Shown here: one piece after another, positions 25,020 to 33,395 of the stretch
How positions within the stretch are numbered: the stretch's first letter is position 1
Layout of the letters: each line of letters opens with the position of its first letter
Assembly: GCA_028278205.1 (NCBI GenBank)
Contig: JANQES010000128.1
Coordinates: 1 to 46,068 of the forward strand
DNA from: Rhodothermales bacterium
Lineage (GTDB): Bacteria; Bacteroidota; Rhodothermia; Rhodothermales; Bin80
Length of the DNA: 46,068 nucleotides
Direction of reading: 5' to 3'
Notes under the pieces: model-generated
The model's input: only the letters and a program-made list of their open reading frames with translations
Databases searched by the model: none
What the model was told of the DNA's origin: nothing
Program-made: the position numbers and the translations under genes

Positions 25020-25678
25020 ATGAAACGGGGGATTCTTTCCGCAAGGTGGCTGTTGCTGATGACAGCCTTTGCTACCGTCGCGCAGGCTCAGGGAACGTAC
25101 GACTTCCAGCCTGAACTCGATGCACGCGTCTCGAAGATCCTGCATCACGACGAGCTTCGGTTCAAAGATCTCAATAAGAACGGGAAACTGGATGTCTATG
25201 AGGATTGGCGCGCGCCCGTAGACAACCGTGTGGTGGATCTGCTTTCGCAGATGACCTTGCAGGAGAAAGCCGGCATGCTGATGATCAGCACGCTCAACGC
25301 GGAGGCGCGCGGCACGCTTTCCGATCAAGCCGTTCGGTACGTCGAAGACGAAAAGATGACACGCTTCATCTTTCGAAACACCGTGACCGCCACACCGGCT
25401 CCGCCATCCGCCAATCGCTTCCGCGGCGTCGAGGTCTCACCCAACCCTATGTGCTGGATGAGGCCAGTGGATTGAGAAACGCCGGTGCAATTCTGGCAAC
25501 CTTCGGCGTGAGCGATGCGGCTCTTATGGATATTCTGACCGGTACGTTCAAACCCGTGGGCAAACTGCCATTCGCTCTGGCCAAAAGCGCGAAGGCCCTT
25601 GTAGAACAGGCCCCTGATGCGCCGGGCTATGGTGAAGGGACAACGCTTTTCCCATTCGGGCACGGCTTGCGTTATTAA
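25020..25678 (+). pseudogene. GH3 beta-glucosidase with large internal deletion
   Basis: The first about 135 codons read as the N-terminus of a secreted GH3 glycosidase: signal peptide, then LDARVSKILHHDELRFKDLNKNGKLDVYEDWRAP, VDLLSQMTLQEKAGMLM. After about 25430 the frame ends (stop at 25475), while a second frame carries the true C-terminus: QPYVLDEASG, GAILATFGVSDAALMDILTG, KPVGKLPFALAKS and FPFGHGLRY. The catalytic middle, several hundred residues, is gone and the two ends are out of frame. It is a recombination-type deletion remnant. Confidence 0.9.
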
Positions 25679-25699
25679 GGGAGTACCTCCAACGTCGGA

Positions 25700-25785
25700 A
25701 CGGTGCGCGAGTCATGGGTCACGAGTCATGGGTCATGAGGATCTTTCAAAAAACCCATGACTCATGACCCGTGACTGACGCCACT
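25700..25785. repeat. Inverted ATGGGTCATGAG-word repeat
   Basis: GAGTCATGGGTCACGAG and GGGTCATGAG, then the complement CCCATGACTCATGACCC. It sits at the convergent end of the GH3 remnant and the response-regulator genes, where it could serve as a bidirectional terminator. Confidence 0.75.
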
Positions 25786-25828
25786 GGCTCTTCACCGCGC
25801 GACGGAGAAAAACACCGCCGAGCCTCTT

Positions 25829-25983
25829 TCAAGCAGCAGGCCGCCGCTGTACGAGCACAGCGTCGATGACCTGGCGCAGGTAGTTGGACTTGAACGGCTT
25901 GGGAATGCACGCCTCGAAGCCCTCCTGGATATACTGCTTTTCACTGCCCCGGTCTACATAGGCCGAGCACACGAAGGAATTGC
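25829..25983 (-). pseudogene. C-terminal fragment of a response-regulator receiver domain
   Basis: The minus strand reads NSFVCSAYVDRGSEKQY, then GFEACIPKPFKSNYLRQVI, ending at a stop at 25829. This is beta4-alpha5 of a receiver domain with the conserved KPF. It follows directly after the intact receiver gene (stop at 25984) and lacks the phospho-acceptor half. It was probably left after recombination between neighbouring receiver genes. Confidence 0.7.
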
Positions 25984-26388
25984 TCAGGCTTCGCCCGGCG
26001 TCGTCCGGGTTCGCAGCACCTGTTCGATGACCCCCAGCAGCAAAGGCCGGCTGAAGGGCTTGTCCACGTGTTCAGCGAAACCGTTCGAGAGGAAGTACTG
26101 CCGGTAGTGGGCGCCGGCATACGCCGTGCAGGCCACCGCCGGGGTGGCGCTGTAGGCCGGCATCTTGCGCAGCAGGCCCAGCAAGTCGGCCCCCGTGCGC
26201 ATCTCACCCAGGTTGATGTCGAGCAAGAACAGGTCGAAGTGCTCGCGGGCAGCCAGTTGAATGGCGTCGTCCACGTTATCGACGAGTTCGACGTCGAAGC
26301 GGGCCTTGAGCAGGTAGCGGTAAAGCACCTGGATGCAGCGGTCGTCTTCGACAATCAGGATGCGCGGGCGGATGTTGGTAACAGGCAT
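25984..26388 (-). CDS. Single-domain response regulator
   Basis: A 134-aa stand-alone receiver domain: acidic pair in ILIVEDDRCIQ, phospho-acceptor Asp in DLFLLDINLGEM, switch Thr/Ala region in AVACTAYAG, and Lys in HVDKPFSRP. There is no output domain. The start at 26388 (MPVTNIRPRILIVEDD) is preceded by AAAGGAG. The closely similar receiver at 27074-27478 suggests duplication. It is the gene downstream of shared promoter module A. No histidine kinase is adjacent. Confidence 0.92.
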   Translation of the reverse strand: MPVTNIRPRILIVEDDRCIQVLYRYLLKARFDVELVDNVDDAIQLAAREHFDLFLLDINLGEMRTGADLLGLLRKMPAYSATPAVACTAYAGAHYRQYFLSNGFAEHVDKPFSRPLLLGVIEQVLRTRTTPGEA

Positions 26389-26409
26389 GGCAGAGTAGTA
26401 GCTCCTTTG

Positions 26410-26483
26410 GATTACGAAATCCCGGCCTCGGAGAACGCGCCGGGATGGCACTACGCCAACGGGCAGGCTGCCGCGTCGGGCGG
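26410..26483 (-). promoter_or_regulatory. Repeated 5' leader element, copy A
   Basis: The leader of the receiver gene contains ATCCCGGCG, TTCTCC and GGATTTCGTA-like segments in the same order and spacing as the leaders of the two S8 protease genes. The regions differ in many bases but keep pairing-capable GC blocks (for example CCCGGC with GCCGGG), so a structured RNA is possible. Confidence 0.45.
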
Positions 26484-26572
26484 CTTTCCCTACAGGCAAT
26501 AAGAGATCCAACAGCGCCGTAAAAACGGTTTTTTTCTTAAAAAAAGTGCGTTTTTAGCCTGCGCAGCCTCAG

Positions 26573-26775
26573 TTCCGTTTCACCATGTCCGTTCGGCTTC
26601 ATCGAACCCGCGCCCGCAGGGACCTCAGACCCCATTTCGCCCCGAAAAAGCCGCATCCCACAGGCCGGCTATACGGACACGATCAATCTGAATCATAATT
26701 ATGAAAGAATTGTGAGGAGACCCTCTTCAACGACCGGCACACCCGGCACCCGCCCCCGCCATTACATCCCGTAAT
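26573..26775 (-). promoter_or_regulatory. Shared promoter module A
   Basis: Left arm TTCCGTTTCACCATGTCCG (26573-26596), right arm ATACGGACACGATCAATCTG (26667-26692), and the palindrome ATTAC-N5-GTAAT at 26761-26775. The arms are inverted (TGTCCGT pairs with ACGGACA); the central bases differ from those of modules B-D but have changed on both sides together. The outer palindrome lies 69 bp beyond the right arm. Confidence 0.65.
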
Positions 26776-26804
26776 CGAGGCAGGGAGAATCGCAACCGCT
26801 GATG

Positions 26805-26990
26805 GAGTAAATGGGCAAATGAGCAAATGGGCAAAAGGGCCAGGGAGCAAGACGCAAAATGGGCAAATCCTAACTTGCATTGCGAGGCAGAACCTCGCAA
26901 CGAGTAGCGTGGAGGAGATTTCAGACGTTCACCATTTTGTGCACGCCTATCCTCACTTGCCCTTTTGCCTATTTGCCCTTTTGCCATCCC
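26805..26990. repeat. Inverted CAAATGGG-word repeat
   Basis: GTAAATGGGCAAATGAGC-type words at 26805-26875 and the complement GCCCTTTTGCCTATTTGCCC at 26957-26985. An 8-bp word repeated with drift, on either side of about 85 bp. Confidence 0.7.
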
Positions 26991-26991
26991 C

Positions 26992-27033
26992 AAAAAAAGC
27001 CCTGCACCCGCGTTTTGCGCCGATGCAGGGCTG
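26992..27033 (-). terminator. Rho-independent terminator after receiver gene
   Basis: On the minus strand AGCCCTGCATCGGCGC, loop AAAA, GCGGGTGCAGGGCT and then seven T. It is a strong GC stem with a U-run, 41 bp past the stop of the receiver gene at 27074. Confidence 0.9.
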
Positions 27034-27073
27034 TCCTACCCCTCCTCTTCACTTTTCAGACCGGGTTGCCAGG

Positions 27074-27478
27074 CTAGGCCGCTTTTCCCGAAGCCTTGCC
27101 GCTAAGGGTTGCTTCGATGGCCTCGATCAATGCCGGACGTTTGAACGGCTTGTCTACGTGTTCGTTGAAACCGCTGGCGAGGAAGTGCGCCCGGTATTGC
27201 GGCCCCGCGAAGGCCGTGCAGGCCACCGCAGGCGTCGAGCTGTAGGCCGGCATCTGCCGCAGCATCTCCAGCAGGTCAACGCCGGTGCGCTCTTCGCCGA
27301 GGTGGATGTCGAGCAGGAACAGATCGAAGTGCTCCCGGCGGGCTTCCATCAGCGCCGTGTCGATGGTGTTGGCCACTTCGACGTCGAACTGTTTGCTGAG
27401 CAGGTGACACAGCACCATCTGGATGGGCAGATTGTCTTCGACGACGAGGATGCGGGCTCTTTTAAGAGGGACAGACAT
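27074..27478 (-). CDS. Single-domain response regulator
   Basis: A 134-aa receiver-only protein: ILVVEDNLPIQ, DLFLLDIHLGEERTG (phospho-acceptor Asp), AVACTAFAGPQYRAHFLASGF and HVDKPFKRP. It closely resembles the protein at 25984-26388. The gene follows the S8 protease gene at 27584-28954 by 105 bp on the same strand and may share its transcript. It ends at a clear terminator. Confidence 0.93.
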   Translation of the reverse strand: MSVPLKRARILVVEDNLPIQMVLCHLLSKQFDVEVANTIDTALMEARREHFDLFLLDIHLGEERTGVDLLEMLRQMPAYSSTPAVACTAFAGPQYRAHFLASGFNEHVDKPFKRPALIEAIEATLSGKASGKAA

Positions 27479-27527
27479 GACGTTCGGGGGGTTATAAAAT
27501 GAAGGATTTTAAGTGTTTGCGTTATGG

Positions 27528-27578
27528 AGGCTGGGCGAGCAGGTGGGCCAACACGCCCGCCCGGCCTCCGGTGGACCT
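27528..27578 (-). repeat. GC hairpin repeat, copy 1
   Basis: GGCTGGGCGAGCAGGTGGGC, then CAACACGCCCGCCCGGCC on the plus strand, directly after the S8 protease stop. A near copy lies at 32228-32280 after another gene end. The GGGCG/CGCCC arms suggest a transcription-termination or mRNA-stability hairpin. Confidence 0.6.
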
Positions 27579-27583
27579 AAATT

Positions 27584-28954
27584 CTACTGTCCAGGCGCCA
27601 GCGGGAAGTTATCGCCCACCCAGACGGTGTGGTCGGTGGTGCCGGCGGGCTGATCCCAGACCGTCGCCTTCGAGGCCGCCATCAGCGCGTCGCGGACTTC
27701 ACTGGGCGAGGCGTGCTCATTGTAAGCCAGGTAGAGCACCGCTGCGCCGGAGACGTGCGCCGCCGCCATCGACGTGCCGCTCATCGTCGCGCCTACCAAC
27801 TGGCCGTTGTCGAGGCCAACCGAGAGGATGTCCACGCCCGGCGCCAGGATGTCTACCGTCGGGCCGTAGTTCGAGAAGTCGGCGAAGCGGTTGAAGACAT
27901 CATAGGCACCGACGGTGATGGCACTCGCGGCATGGGCCGGCGTGACGGTCGAGGCGTCGATTCCTTCGTTGCCTGCGGCCACGACGACGGTGATGCCTGC
28001 GGCCACAGCAGCTTCGACGGCTTCGTCGAGCGCCGTGTAGTCGGTGGTGCCCACGTCCGCGCCGAAGCTCATGTTGACGACGATGTCCCGGCCCGGATGC
28101 TGGGCCTTGTAAGCCATGATGGAATCCAGGGCGGCCACGGCCACCGAGATGTCGGTTTTGCCCTCGTCGTTGAGCACTTTGACGCTATGGATCTTGGCGC
28201 CCGGCGCCACACCCACGACGCCCGTCGTGTTGTCTTTAGCCACGGCCGTGCCGCTGAGATGGACGCCGTGTACGAACACGTCCTCCGGCGTCGGCGAATC
28301 GGTGAAGTTGGTGTACCGCTGACCAATTCTGATGTCGAAGCTCTTGGTGCCGGAGTCGAGCAGGAAGAGGTCGGCGTCGTCAACCTGACCCTGGCCGTCG
28401 CCGCTCTTGGTCACGCTCTCGGTGCCACCGATTCGGTCGATGCCCCACGGTACCACCTGCATCGAGCCGTCTATAAACTGTTCGATGTCGGGAAACTCAA
28501 CGAAAATGTCGGGCTCGACCCAGTCGATTTCGGGGTCGTTCTCCATCTCGGCCAAGACGCTGTCGAGCAGCGCCACGTCGACCTCGGCGGCCACGCCGAA
28601 GAACACGTTGTCGTAGTCGTAGCGGCGGAGGAGCTTGTAGCGCTCGACCATCTGGTAGCGACGCAGCAGCTTGTCGGCCTCCAGGACGATCCCGTCCATG
28701 TTGATGACCAGACCGACGGTCTCGGCGGACCCGCTCTTGCCGGCGTTGTTGCGCCGGGCACGGTCCATCAGGTGCGCGTGGCGAAGCTTGGAGGTGGTGC
28801 TGGTCTGGAGGACGCGGCTCTGGAGTGCCGGAGCGCGGTCTTCTTCAGCCGTGAGAAGGCTGTCGGTGCAGCCAGTGAGAAGCGTAGCGCCTGCCAGCAA
28901 CACCGCAAGGAAAAGGGGGGTGAAAAGCCTGGCGAAACGAAACTCCCGTTTCAT
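27584..28954 (-). CDS. Secreted subtilisin-like S8 protease (lipoprotein)
   Basis: A 456-aa protein with signal peptide and lipobox (ATLLTGC). An I9-type propeptide-like region (about 65-145) has RRYDYDNVFFGVAAEV. The S8 domain: Asp in LFLLDSGTKSFD (family usually DTG), His in VFVHGVHLSGTAVA (usually HGTHVAGT), oxyanion Asn in VVAAGNEG, Ser in SGTSMAAAHVSGAAVLYLA. The triad is complete although Asp and His motifs are off-consensus. The start is at 28954 (MKREFRFARLF). The extension to 29227 is the repeated leader. It is closely related in layout to the protease at 29733-31637. Confidence 0.92.
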   Translation of the reverse strand: MKREFRFARLFTPLFLAVLLAGATLLTGCTDSLLTAEEDRAPALQSRVLQTSTTSKLRHAHLMDRARRNNAGKSGSAETVGLVINMDGIVLEADKLLRRYQMVERYKLLRRYDYDNVFFGVAAEVDVALLDSVLAEMENDPEIDWVEPDIFVEFPDIEQFIDGSMQVVPWGIDRIGGTESVTKSGDGQGQVDDADLFLLDSGTKSFDIRIGQRYTNFTDSPTPEDVFVHGVHLSGTAVAKDNTTGVVGVAPGAKIHSVKVLNDEGKTDISVAVAALDSIMAYKAQHPGRDIVVNMSFGADVGTTDYTALDEAVEAAVAAGITVVVAAGNEGIDASTVTPAHAASAITVGAYDVFNRFADFSNYGPTVDILAPGVDILSVGLDNGQLVGATMSGTSMAAAHVSGAAVLYLAYNEHASPSEVRDALMAASKATVWDQPAGTTDHTVWVGDNFPLAPGQ

Positions 28955-28974
28955 GATACAAACTCTCGTCTTGA

Positions 28975-29051
28975 GGGTACGAATACCCGGTGCGCTTGAC
29001 GCCGCCGGGCAGGAACTACGCCGGCAGGTGTGTGGCCTCGCCGGACGTCTG
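28975..29051 (-). promoter_or_regulatory. Repeated 5' leader element, copy B
   Basis: It lies between promoter module B and the protease start. It shares with copy C the block GGCGAGGCCACACACCTGCC and the ordered GC blocks that follow. The block is untranslated with respect to the chosen start. Confidence 0.5.
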
Positions 29052-29138
29052 TTTCTATTGGCAAGAACATCTCCAAGACAGACGAGCCGCGAGATTTTTT
29101 TCTGTAGAATGTATTTTTTGAAGCGCTCTATCTTCATT

Positions 29139-29400
29139 TTCCGTTTCACCATGTCTGCATAGACCAGCGCAGGCATCAGACGAAGAGATCTACTCCGAAT
29201 CATAAAAAACGGCCTTTTCAATCTCAATTAGGTCGTTTTTATCCGGGTTGCTCTGCCGCTTTGCTGATGCATTTCCTGCCGCACCGGACGACTATGCAGA
29301 CATGATCAATCTGAACAATCCTTTTGTGAAATAATTGTGAGGACACCTTGGGCCGGGCAATCACCTACCGGCATGGTATTGCGTAATTACATCTCGTAAC
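29139..29400 (-). promoter_or_regulatory. Shared promoter module B
   Basis: Left arm TTCCGTTTCACCATGTCTGC... ending CATAG (29139-29162), right arm CTATGCAGACATGATCAATC (29292-29315), palindrome ATTAC-N5-GTAAC (29386-29400). The perfect inverted core is ATGTCTGCATAG / CTATGCAGACAT. The interior is not conserved with other modules; it contains an AAAAACGGCC...GGTCGTTTTT stem. Confidence 0.7.
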
Positions 29401-29594
29401 AGGTCCGGATCGAGGGGTAATTTGGAAATGAAAGACGCCGCGAAGAGGTGTTAGGATCTCCACTTTTTTTGCTCGCCGGAGCACCGCCGGAGGCACTTTT
29501 CTCAGGCTCTTTGACGATTTGTTTTGGGTTGCTGTGCTCAGGGGAAAGCCGCGTTGTTTCTGAAAACCAGATATCCCCATCTCCAAACGCAGAA

Positions 29595-29632
29595 CGCCCC
29601 GCACCGACGCTCAGGGTCGATGCGGGGCGGGG
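29595..29632 (-). terminator. Terminator-like hairpin after S8 protease
   Basis: On the minus strand CGCCCCGCATCGACC, loop, GGTCGGTGCGGGGCG-like arms followed by TTCTGCGTTTGG. It lies 100 bp beyond the stop of the protease at 29733; similar hairpins end the receiver gene (26992) and the fragment at 32298 (about 32165-32205). Confidence 0.65.
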
Positions 29633-29732
29633 CTTCCGGCCTCTAGTTTGATGATCGGTCTCGGCCTTCGAGGCCGGACAAGCGACGCCCCGAAAGACAT
29701 CCCTCGCCCGGCCTGCCATGGGCCTCACGTGT

Positions 29733-31637
29733 TTACTCTTCCCACTCAATGTGCAGCAGCGGTGCTTTGTCTTCATCGCCGTCGTGCGACTCGGCGGTGC
29801 GCTCGCCCGTGCCGCTGACGATCAGCACCATGTCGTTGCCGCTCGACCAGCCGCCCCGGTCCACGATCTCTTGAATGATCGACGAGAGGTCCGGCGTGCG
29901 CTGATCCGCCCCGGCAGCGCCGACGCTGTTCCAGGCCGGCGGCGACCACACGACCGAGGCCGACGTCGTCGGGCGGTCGGAGATGTCGTCGTCGTCGTCG
30001 GAGAAGCTCGCCGCGTCGTTGGCGTCCTGGCCGTGGATGGTCAGGTTGGTCGTGCCGCTGTTGGTTTCATCGACGGTAAACTGGATGTAGGCGTTGGTGA
30101 TGGCGGCGCCTTGCGGGATCGAAACACCGGTGAAACGCATCCCGATGAGTTGGTCGCCGCCGTCCTTGACGAGTTCGAGGTCGGAGCTGTCGAGGTACAT
30201 GTCGCCGTCTTCGACGTCTTCCTCGGCGTCGTCGTCGTCGTCGGAAACGCGCTTTTCGAAGATCGTCGCCGTGCCGCCCTCCTGGCCGACCCAGACGCTT
30301 TTGCTCGTCGTCGAAGACGGTGCGTTCGTGACGAAGTCCTTCGCATCGGCCAGCAGCGCGGCTTCCACCTGCGCCGGCGTCGCCGACGGGTTCTGCCCCA
30401 GGTAGAGCGCTACCGCACCCGTCACGTGCGCCGCCGCCATCGACGTGCCCGTCATCGTCACATTGTTGCCCGAACCGGCCGGGCTCATCGAGAGGATGCC
30501 TTCGCCCGGCGCCAGGATGTCTACCTTCGGGCCGTAGTTCGAGAAGTCCGAGAAGCTGCCGTTGAAGGCGTACGAGCCCACCGTGATGGCGGCATCGACC
30601 TTCGCAGGGGTGACGTTGGAAGCGGTCGTGCCCTGGTTGCCGGCGGCCACGACGTAGACCACGCCCGCTGCCACCGAGGCCGAGACCGCTTCGTCGAGGG
30701 CGCTGAAGACATTGTTGCCCACGTCTTCGCCCAGGCTCAGGTTCGCCACCATCGGCGTCGAGGGATTGGCCAGCTTCTGCGAGGTGATGTACTCGATAGC
30801 GGCGATGACCTGCGAGACATCGCCCGAACCGTTGTCGTCAAGCACTTTCAGGTTGTGGATGCGCGCGCCGGGGGCGAGGCCCACGAGGCCGTCGTTGTCG
30901 TCCACCGCGCCGATGATACCGGCGACGTGCGTGCCGTGGCCGTCGTAGTCTTTGGCATCGTCCATGCCTTCGCGGTAGTCGATGTTTTCGACGAGCGCGA
31001 GGTCGTCGTTGGGGTCGCCGTTGTCGGCCTTGGCTACGCCGGTGTCGAGGACGTAAACCTGGACGTTGACGTCGCCCTGGCCGTCGCCGCTGACGGCCCA
31101 GGAGGTCTGCCCACCGACGGCGGCTACACTCCAGGGCACCTCCTGACCGGAGCCGCTGGAAGTCGGGTTGGCATCGGGCGAGGTCATGTCGAAGTCCGGT
31201 TCGAACCAGAGCACGTCGGGGTCGTTGGCGAGCGCGTCGAGGAATTCCTGATAGTCGCTGGATCCTTCGAGATCTTCGATCGTCCAGGCGAAACCGTAGA
31301 GGGCGTTGTCGTAGTCGAAGCGTTCGATCATCCGAAAGCGCTCGATGGCGCGGAAGCGCTCGATCATGCGTTGCTTATCGACACCGCTCTGCGCCGAGAC
31401 GATGAGGCCAAGGGTCTGGGACGAGGCCGATTTGCCAGGCGCGGCGCGGTAGGCACGCTCGATCATATGCGCCTGGCGGAACTTGTCACCGTCGGTGCGC
31501 CGGTACGTTTCGGCGGGGTCTTCAACGGAGAAAACGCCGTCGGCACAGCCGGTTAAAATGATGCTCGCAAAGAACGTGACGAGCAGGAGAAGAGCAGAAA
31601 AAGGCCTGGTTTGCGAGAGCGAGAAAAACGGTTTCAT
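29733..31637 (-). CDS. Secreted subtilisin-like S8 protease with C-terminal beta domain
   Basis: A 634-aa lipoprotein (signal peptide, ASIILTGC). Propeptide-like region about 70-150 (RFRMIERFDYDNALYGFAW). The S8 catalytic domain: Asp in VYVLDTGVAKAD, His in DGHGTHVAGIIGA, Asn in VVAAGNQG, Ser in MTGTSMAAAHVTGAVALYLG. After about residue 430 comes a further domain rich in Asp: DGDMYLDSSDLELV, GMRFTGVSIPQGAAITNAYI, FTVDET, VVWSPPAWNS, LIVSGTGERTAESHDG. This pattern recurs in many exported proteins as a beta-sandwich module. It is preceded by shared module C and leader copy C. Confidence 0.93.
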   Translation of the reverse strand: MKPFFSLSQTRPFSALLLLVTFFASIILTGCADGVFSVEDPAETYRRTDGDKFRQAHMIERAYRAAPGKSASSQTLGLIVSAQSGVDKQRMIERFRAIERFRMIERFDYDNALYGFAWTIEDLEGSSDYQEFLDALANDPDVLWFEPDFDMTSPDANPTSSGSGQEVPWSVAAVGGQTSWAVSGDGQGDVNVQVYVLDTGVAKADNGDPNDDLALVENIDYREGMDDAKDYDGHGTHVAGIIGAVDDNDGLVGLAPGARIHNLKVLDDNGSGDVSQVIAAIEYITSQKLANPSTPMVANLSLGEDVGNNVFSALDEAVSASVAAGVVYVVAAGNQGTTASNVTPAKVDAAITVGSYAFNGSFSDFSNYGPKVDILAPGEGILSMSPAGSGNNVTMTGTSMAAAHVTGAVALYLGQNPSATPAQVEAALLADAKDFVTNAPSSTTSKSVWVGQEGGTATIFEKRVSDDDDDAEEDVEDGDMYLDSSDLELVKDGGDQLIGMRFTGVSIPQGAAITNAYIQFTVDETNSGTTNLTIHGQDANDAASFSDDDDDISDRPTTSASVVWSPPAWNSVGAAGADQRTPDLSSIIQEIVDRGGWSSGNDMVLIVSGTGERTAESHDGDEDKAPLLHIEWEE

Positions 31638-31660
31638 GGTTATGGTCGGTTAATCTCCTA

Positions 31661-31735
31661 CGGATACAAAATCCAGGCGTTGGAGAAGACGCCGGGATAG
31701 CACGACGCCGGCAGGTGTGTGGCCTCGCCGGACGC
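31661..31735 (-). promoter_or_regulatory. Repeated 5' leader element, copy C
   Basis: About 75 nt between module C and the protease start. It shares GGCGAGGCCACACACCTGCC with copy B, and ATCCCGGCG and TTCTCC with copy A. GC-rich complementary blocks suggest a fold. No known riboswitch class is recognisable. Confidence 0.5.
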
Positions 31736-31824
31736 TTTTTCTGTTGGCAAGAACGAATCCAACTGGGCCAGAGAGCGTCGTTTTTTTCTAATCTGACGTG
31801 CCGGACGGCAGCTCGAAATCCGTT

Positions 31825-32084
31825 TTCCGTTTCACTATGTCTGCATAGCAACGCATCGCCGGGGGCAAGCGCTTCTTCTTGCAAATCGCAAAAAACCGCT
31901 TTATTTATCAAAAAACGCAGATTTTCAACCCTGCCCACTTCGCCTCCTCGAATTCGCTCCGGCGCTGCCGGCGGGCTATGCAGACATGGTCAATCTGAAA
32001 AATCCTTTTGTGAAAGAATAATGAAGGCGCATTGAGCCAGGAGCAAAAGCGGCAGGATTTCTATCGCCGATTACTTCTCGTAAC
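31825..32084 (-). promoter_or_regulatory. Shared promoter module C
   Basis: Left arm TTCCGTTTCACTATGTCTGC... ending CATAG (31825-31848), right arm CTATGCAGACATGGTCAATC (31976-31999), palindrome-like ATTACTTCTCGTAAC (32069-32084). Same order and spacing as modules A, B and D; the interior is unrelated. Confidence 0.7.
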
Positions 32085-32227
32085 AGCCTCCGGAAGCAGG
32101 GTGATTTCGAAACACGAACGCCGTCGGCGTCCTTGATCGAGGAGCACGGCGCGCGGTCGAAACGCAAACGCTCCGCACCGACGGGCCGTGTCGATGCGGG
32201 GCGGTCTTCTCCCCCCTGCAATGAATG

Positions 32228-32280
32228 GGGCAGGCCGGACGAGCGGGTGGGCCAACGCGCCCGCCCGGCCTGCGTGGGCC
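32228..32280 (-). repeat. GC hairpin repeat, copy 2
   Basis: A near copy of the element at 27528-27578 (GAGCGGGTGGGCCAACGCGC, CCGCCCGGCCTGC), again directly after a minus-strand gene end (stop at 32298). Confidence 0.6.
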
Positions 32281-32297
32281 TAACAGCAGTTAATCGG

Positions 32298-32539
32298 TTA
32301 ATCCATGGGCCAGAAAAGCTCGGTCAGTTCGGGCGCGGCAGGGCGGTAGAAGATCTGCGAGTGGCCGTCCTTGAATTCCACCTTTTTGCCGGCGGTGATG
32401 CTGCCGTAGAGCGTCAGGTCGGATTCGATACGCACATCTTTTTGGGAAAACAACTGGCCGAACAGGATCAGCCCGCCGCTCTTTTTTAGCTTGATGCTGT
32501 TTTCAGCACGGTGGGGGAAGGGGTTGCGCTTGAGGTTCT
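32298..32539 (-). pseudogene. C-terminal fragment of a beta-helix-like surface protein
   Basis: The minus strand reads NPFPHRAENSIKLKKSGGLI, LFGQLFSQKDVRIESDLTLY and GSITAGKKVEFKDG, ending PELTELFWPMD at a stop at 32298. It is open only from a stop codon at about 32540 and has no start with an RBS. The spacing of small hydrophobics (DVRIESDLTLYGSITAG) resembles the last turns of a solenoid such as bactofilin-like or filamentous surface proteins. I take it as a leftover C-terminus of a lost gene. Confidence 0.5.
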
Positions 32540-32657
32540 GTTACCGAGCAGGCAGGCAGGTGGGATTCCCCCCAGACTCCACACCTGCCCGCCGCCCGTT
32601 TTGGGGACGCCCTCCGGTGGACCAGAGGTTCAAACAGTAGTTCGTGAGAGCCGCCTG

Positions 32658-33065
32658 TCAGTTCGACTCGCCGTCGCCCGTGGCGGTGGTGTCTTGCGAC
32701 ACTTCGTTGCTATCGGGCGGCATGATGAGCGGCGGCGGCATCGCATAGGGATGGCGGAGCCGTCCCATCGGCGCGGTTTCGGTGCTGTCGTCGTCAGCCT
32801 CGCTGCTATCCGGGGGAGGAAAGTTGTTCTCCAGCGGCGACTGCATAAAGCGAATCACGAGCCGCCCGCGCACACCGTGACTATCGACCTCGTCCAACGG
32901 CTTGACCGGGTAGAGGGTCGCCCTGTCGGCGGTCTCAGCGTAGCGTTCGTTCTTCATGTCTGCTTCAGGCCCGACCATCGCATCGGTGCATCCCGAGAGC
33001 ACGAAAATCGCCGTCATCGCAAAAGCACCGAAGACACAGAGCCAGCGTTTTGACAAACTGCTCAT
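32658..33065 (-). CDS. Small hypothetical lipoprotein
   Basis: A 135-aa protein: MSSLSKRWLCVFGAFAM, hydrophobic stretch, lipobox IFVLSGC, then a polar, Asp/Ser/Thr-rich region without recognisable domain (RLVIRFMQSPLENNFPPPD, HPYAMPPPLIMPP). The start at 33065 was preferred over ATGs at 33077 and 33089 because GAGGA lies at the right distance. It is the gene downstream of shared module D, so it probably belongs to the same regulon as the S8 proteases. Confidence 0.65.
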   Translation of the reverse strand: MSSLSKRWLCVFGAFAMTAIFVLSGCTDAMVGPEADMKNERYAETADRATLYPVKPLDEVDSHGVRGRLVIRFMQSPLENNFPPPDSSEADDDSTETAPMGRLRHPYAMPPPLIMPPDSNEVSQDTTATGDGESN

Positions 33066-33395
33066 GGTATTCCTCATGGGTGTGTACATCTTTGTTTACC
33101 GGGGGGTGGCTGGTGATATCGTTCGTACGGAGCGGGGGACAGCCTGGGCAGCGTGGCAAACGGGAACCCCCCCAGACTCCACGCCTGCCGGCTACCTTTC
33201 GCGGTTGTCCCCCGATGGGGGGTGGATCGGCAAACGCCGACCCAGCATACTCGCGCCGGGCTCGTGGGCCTGCTGCTCAACCGAGACCCGGCTCAAACTG
33301 GTTGCTGCTCCTTAGGGCAAGAACGGCTCCAACTGTGCCAACACGACGACCATTTTTTTCGATCTGAGCGACGGGCTGCGCCGGGCAACGGCTCG

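Noticed and set aside
31661..31735. c-di-GMP (GEMM), cobalamin or glycine riboswitch in the protease leader
   Set aside because: None of the conserved core motifs of these classes is present.
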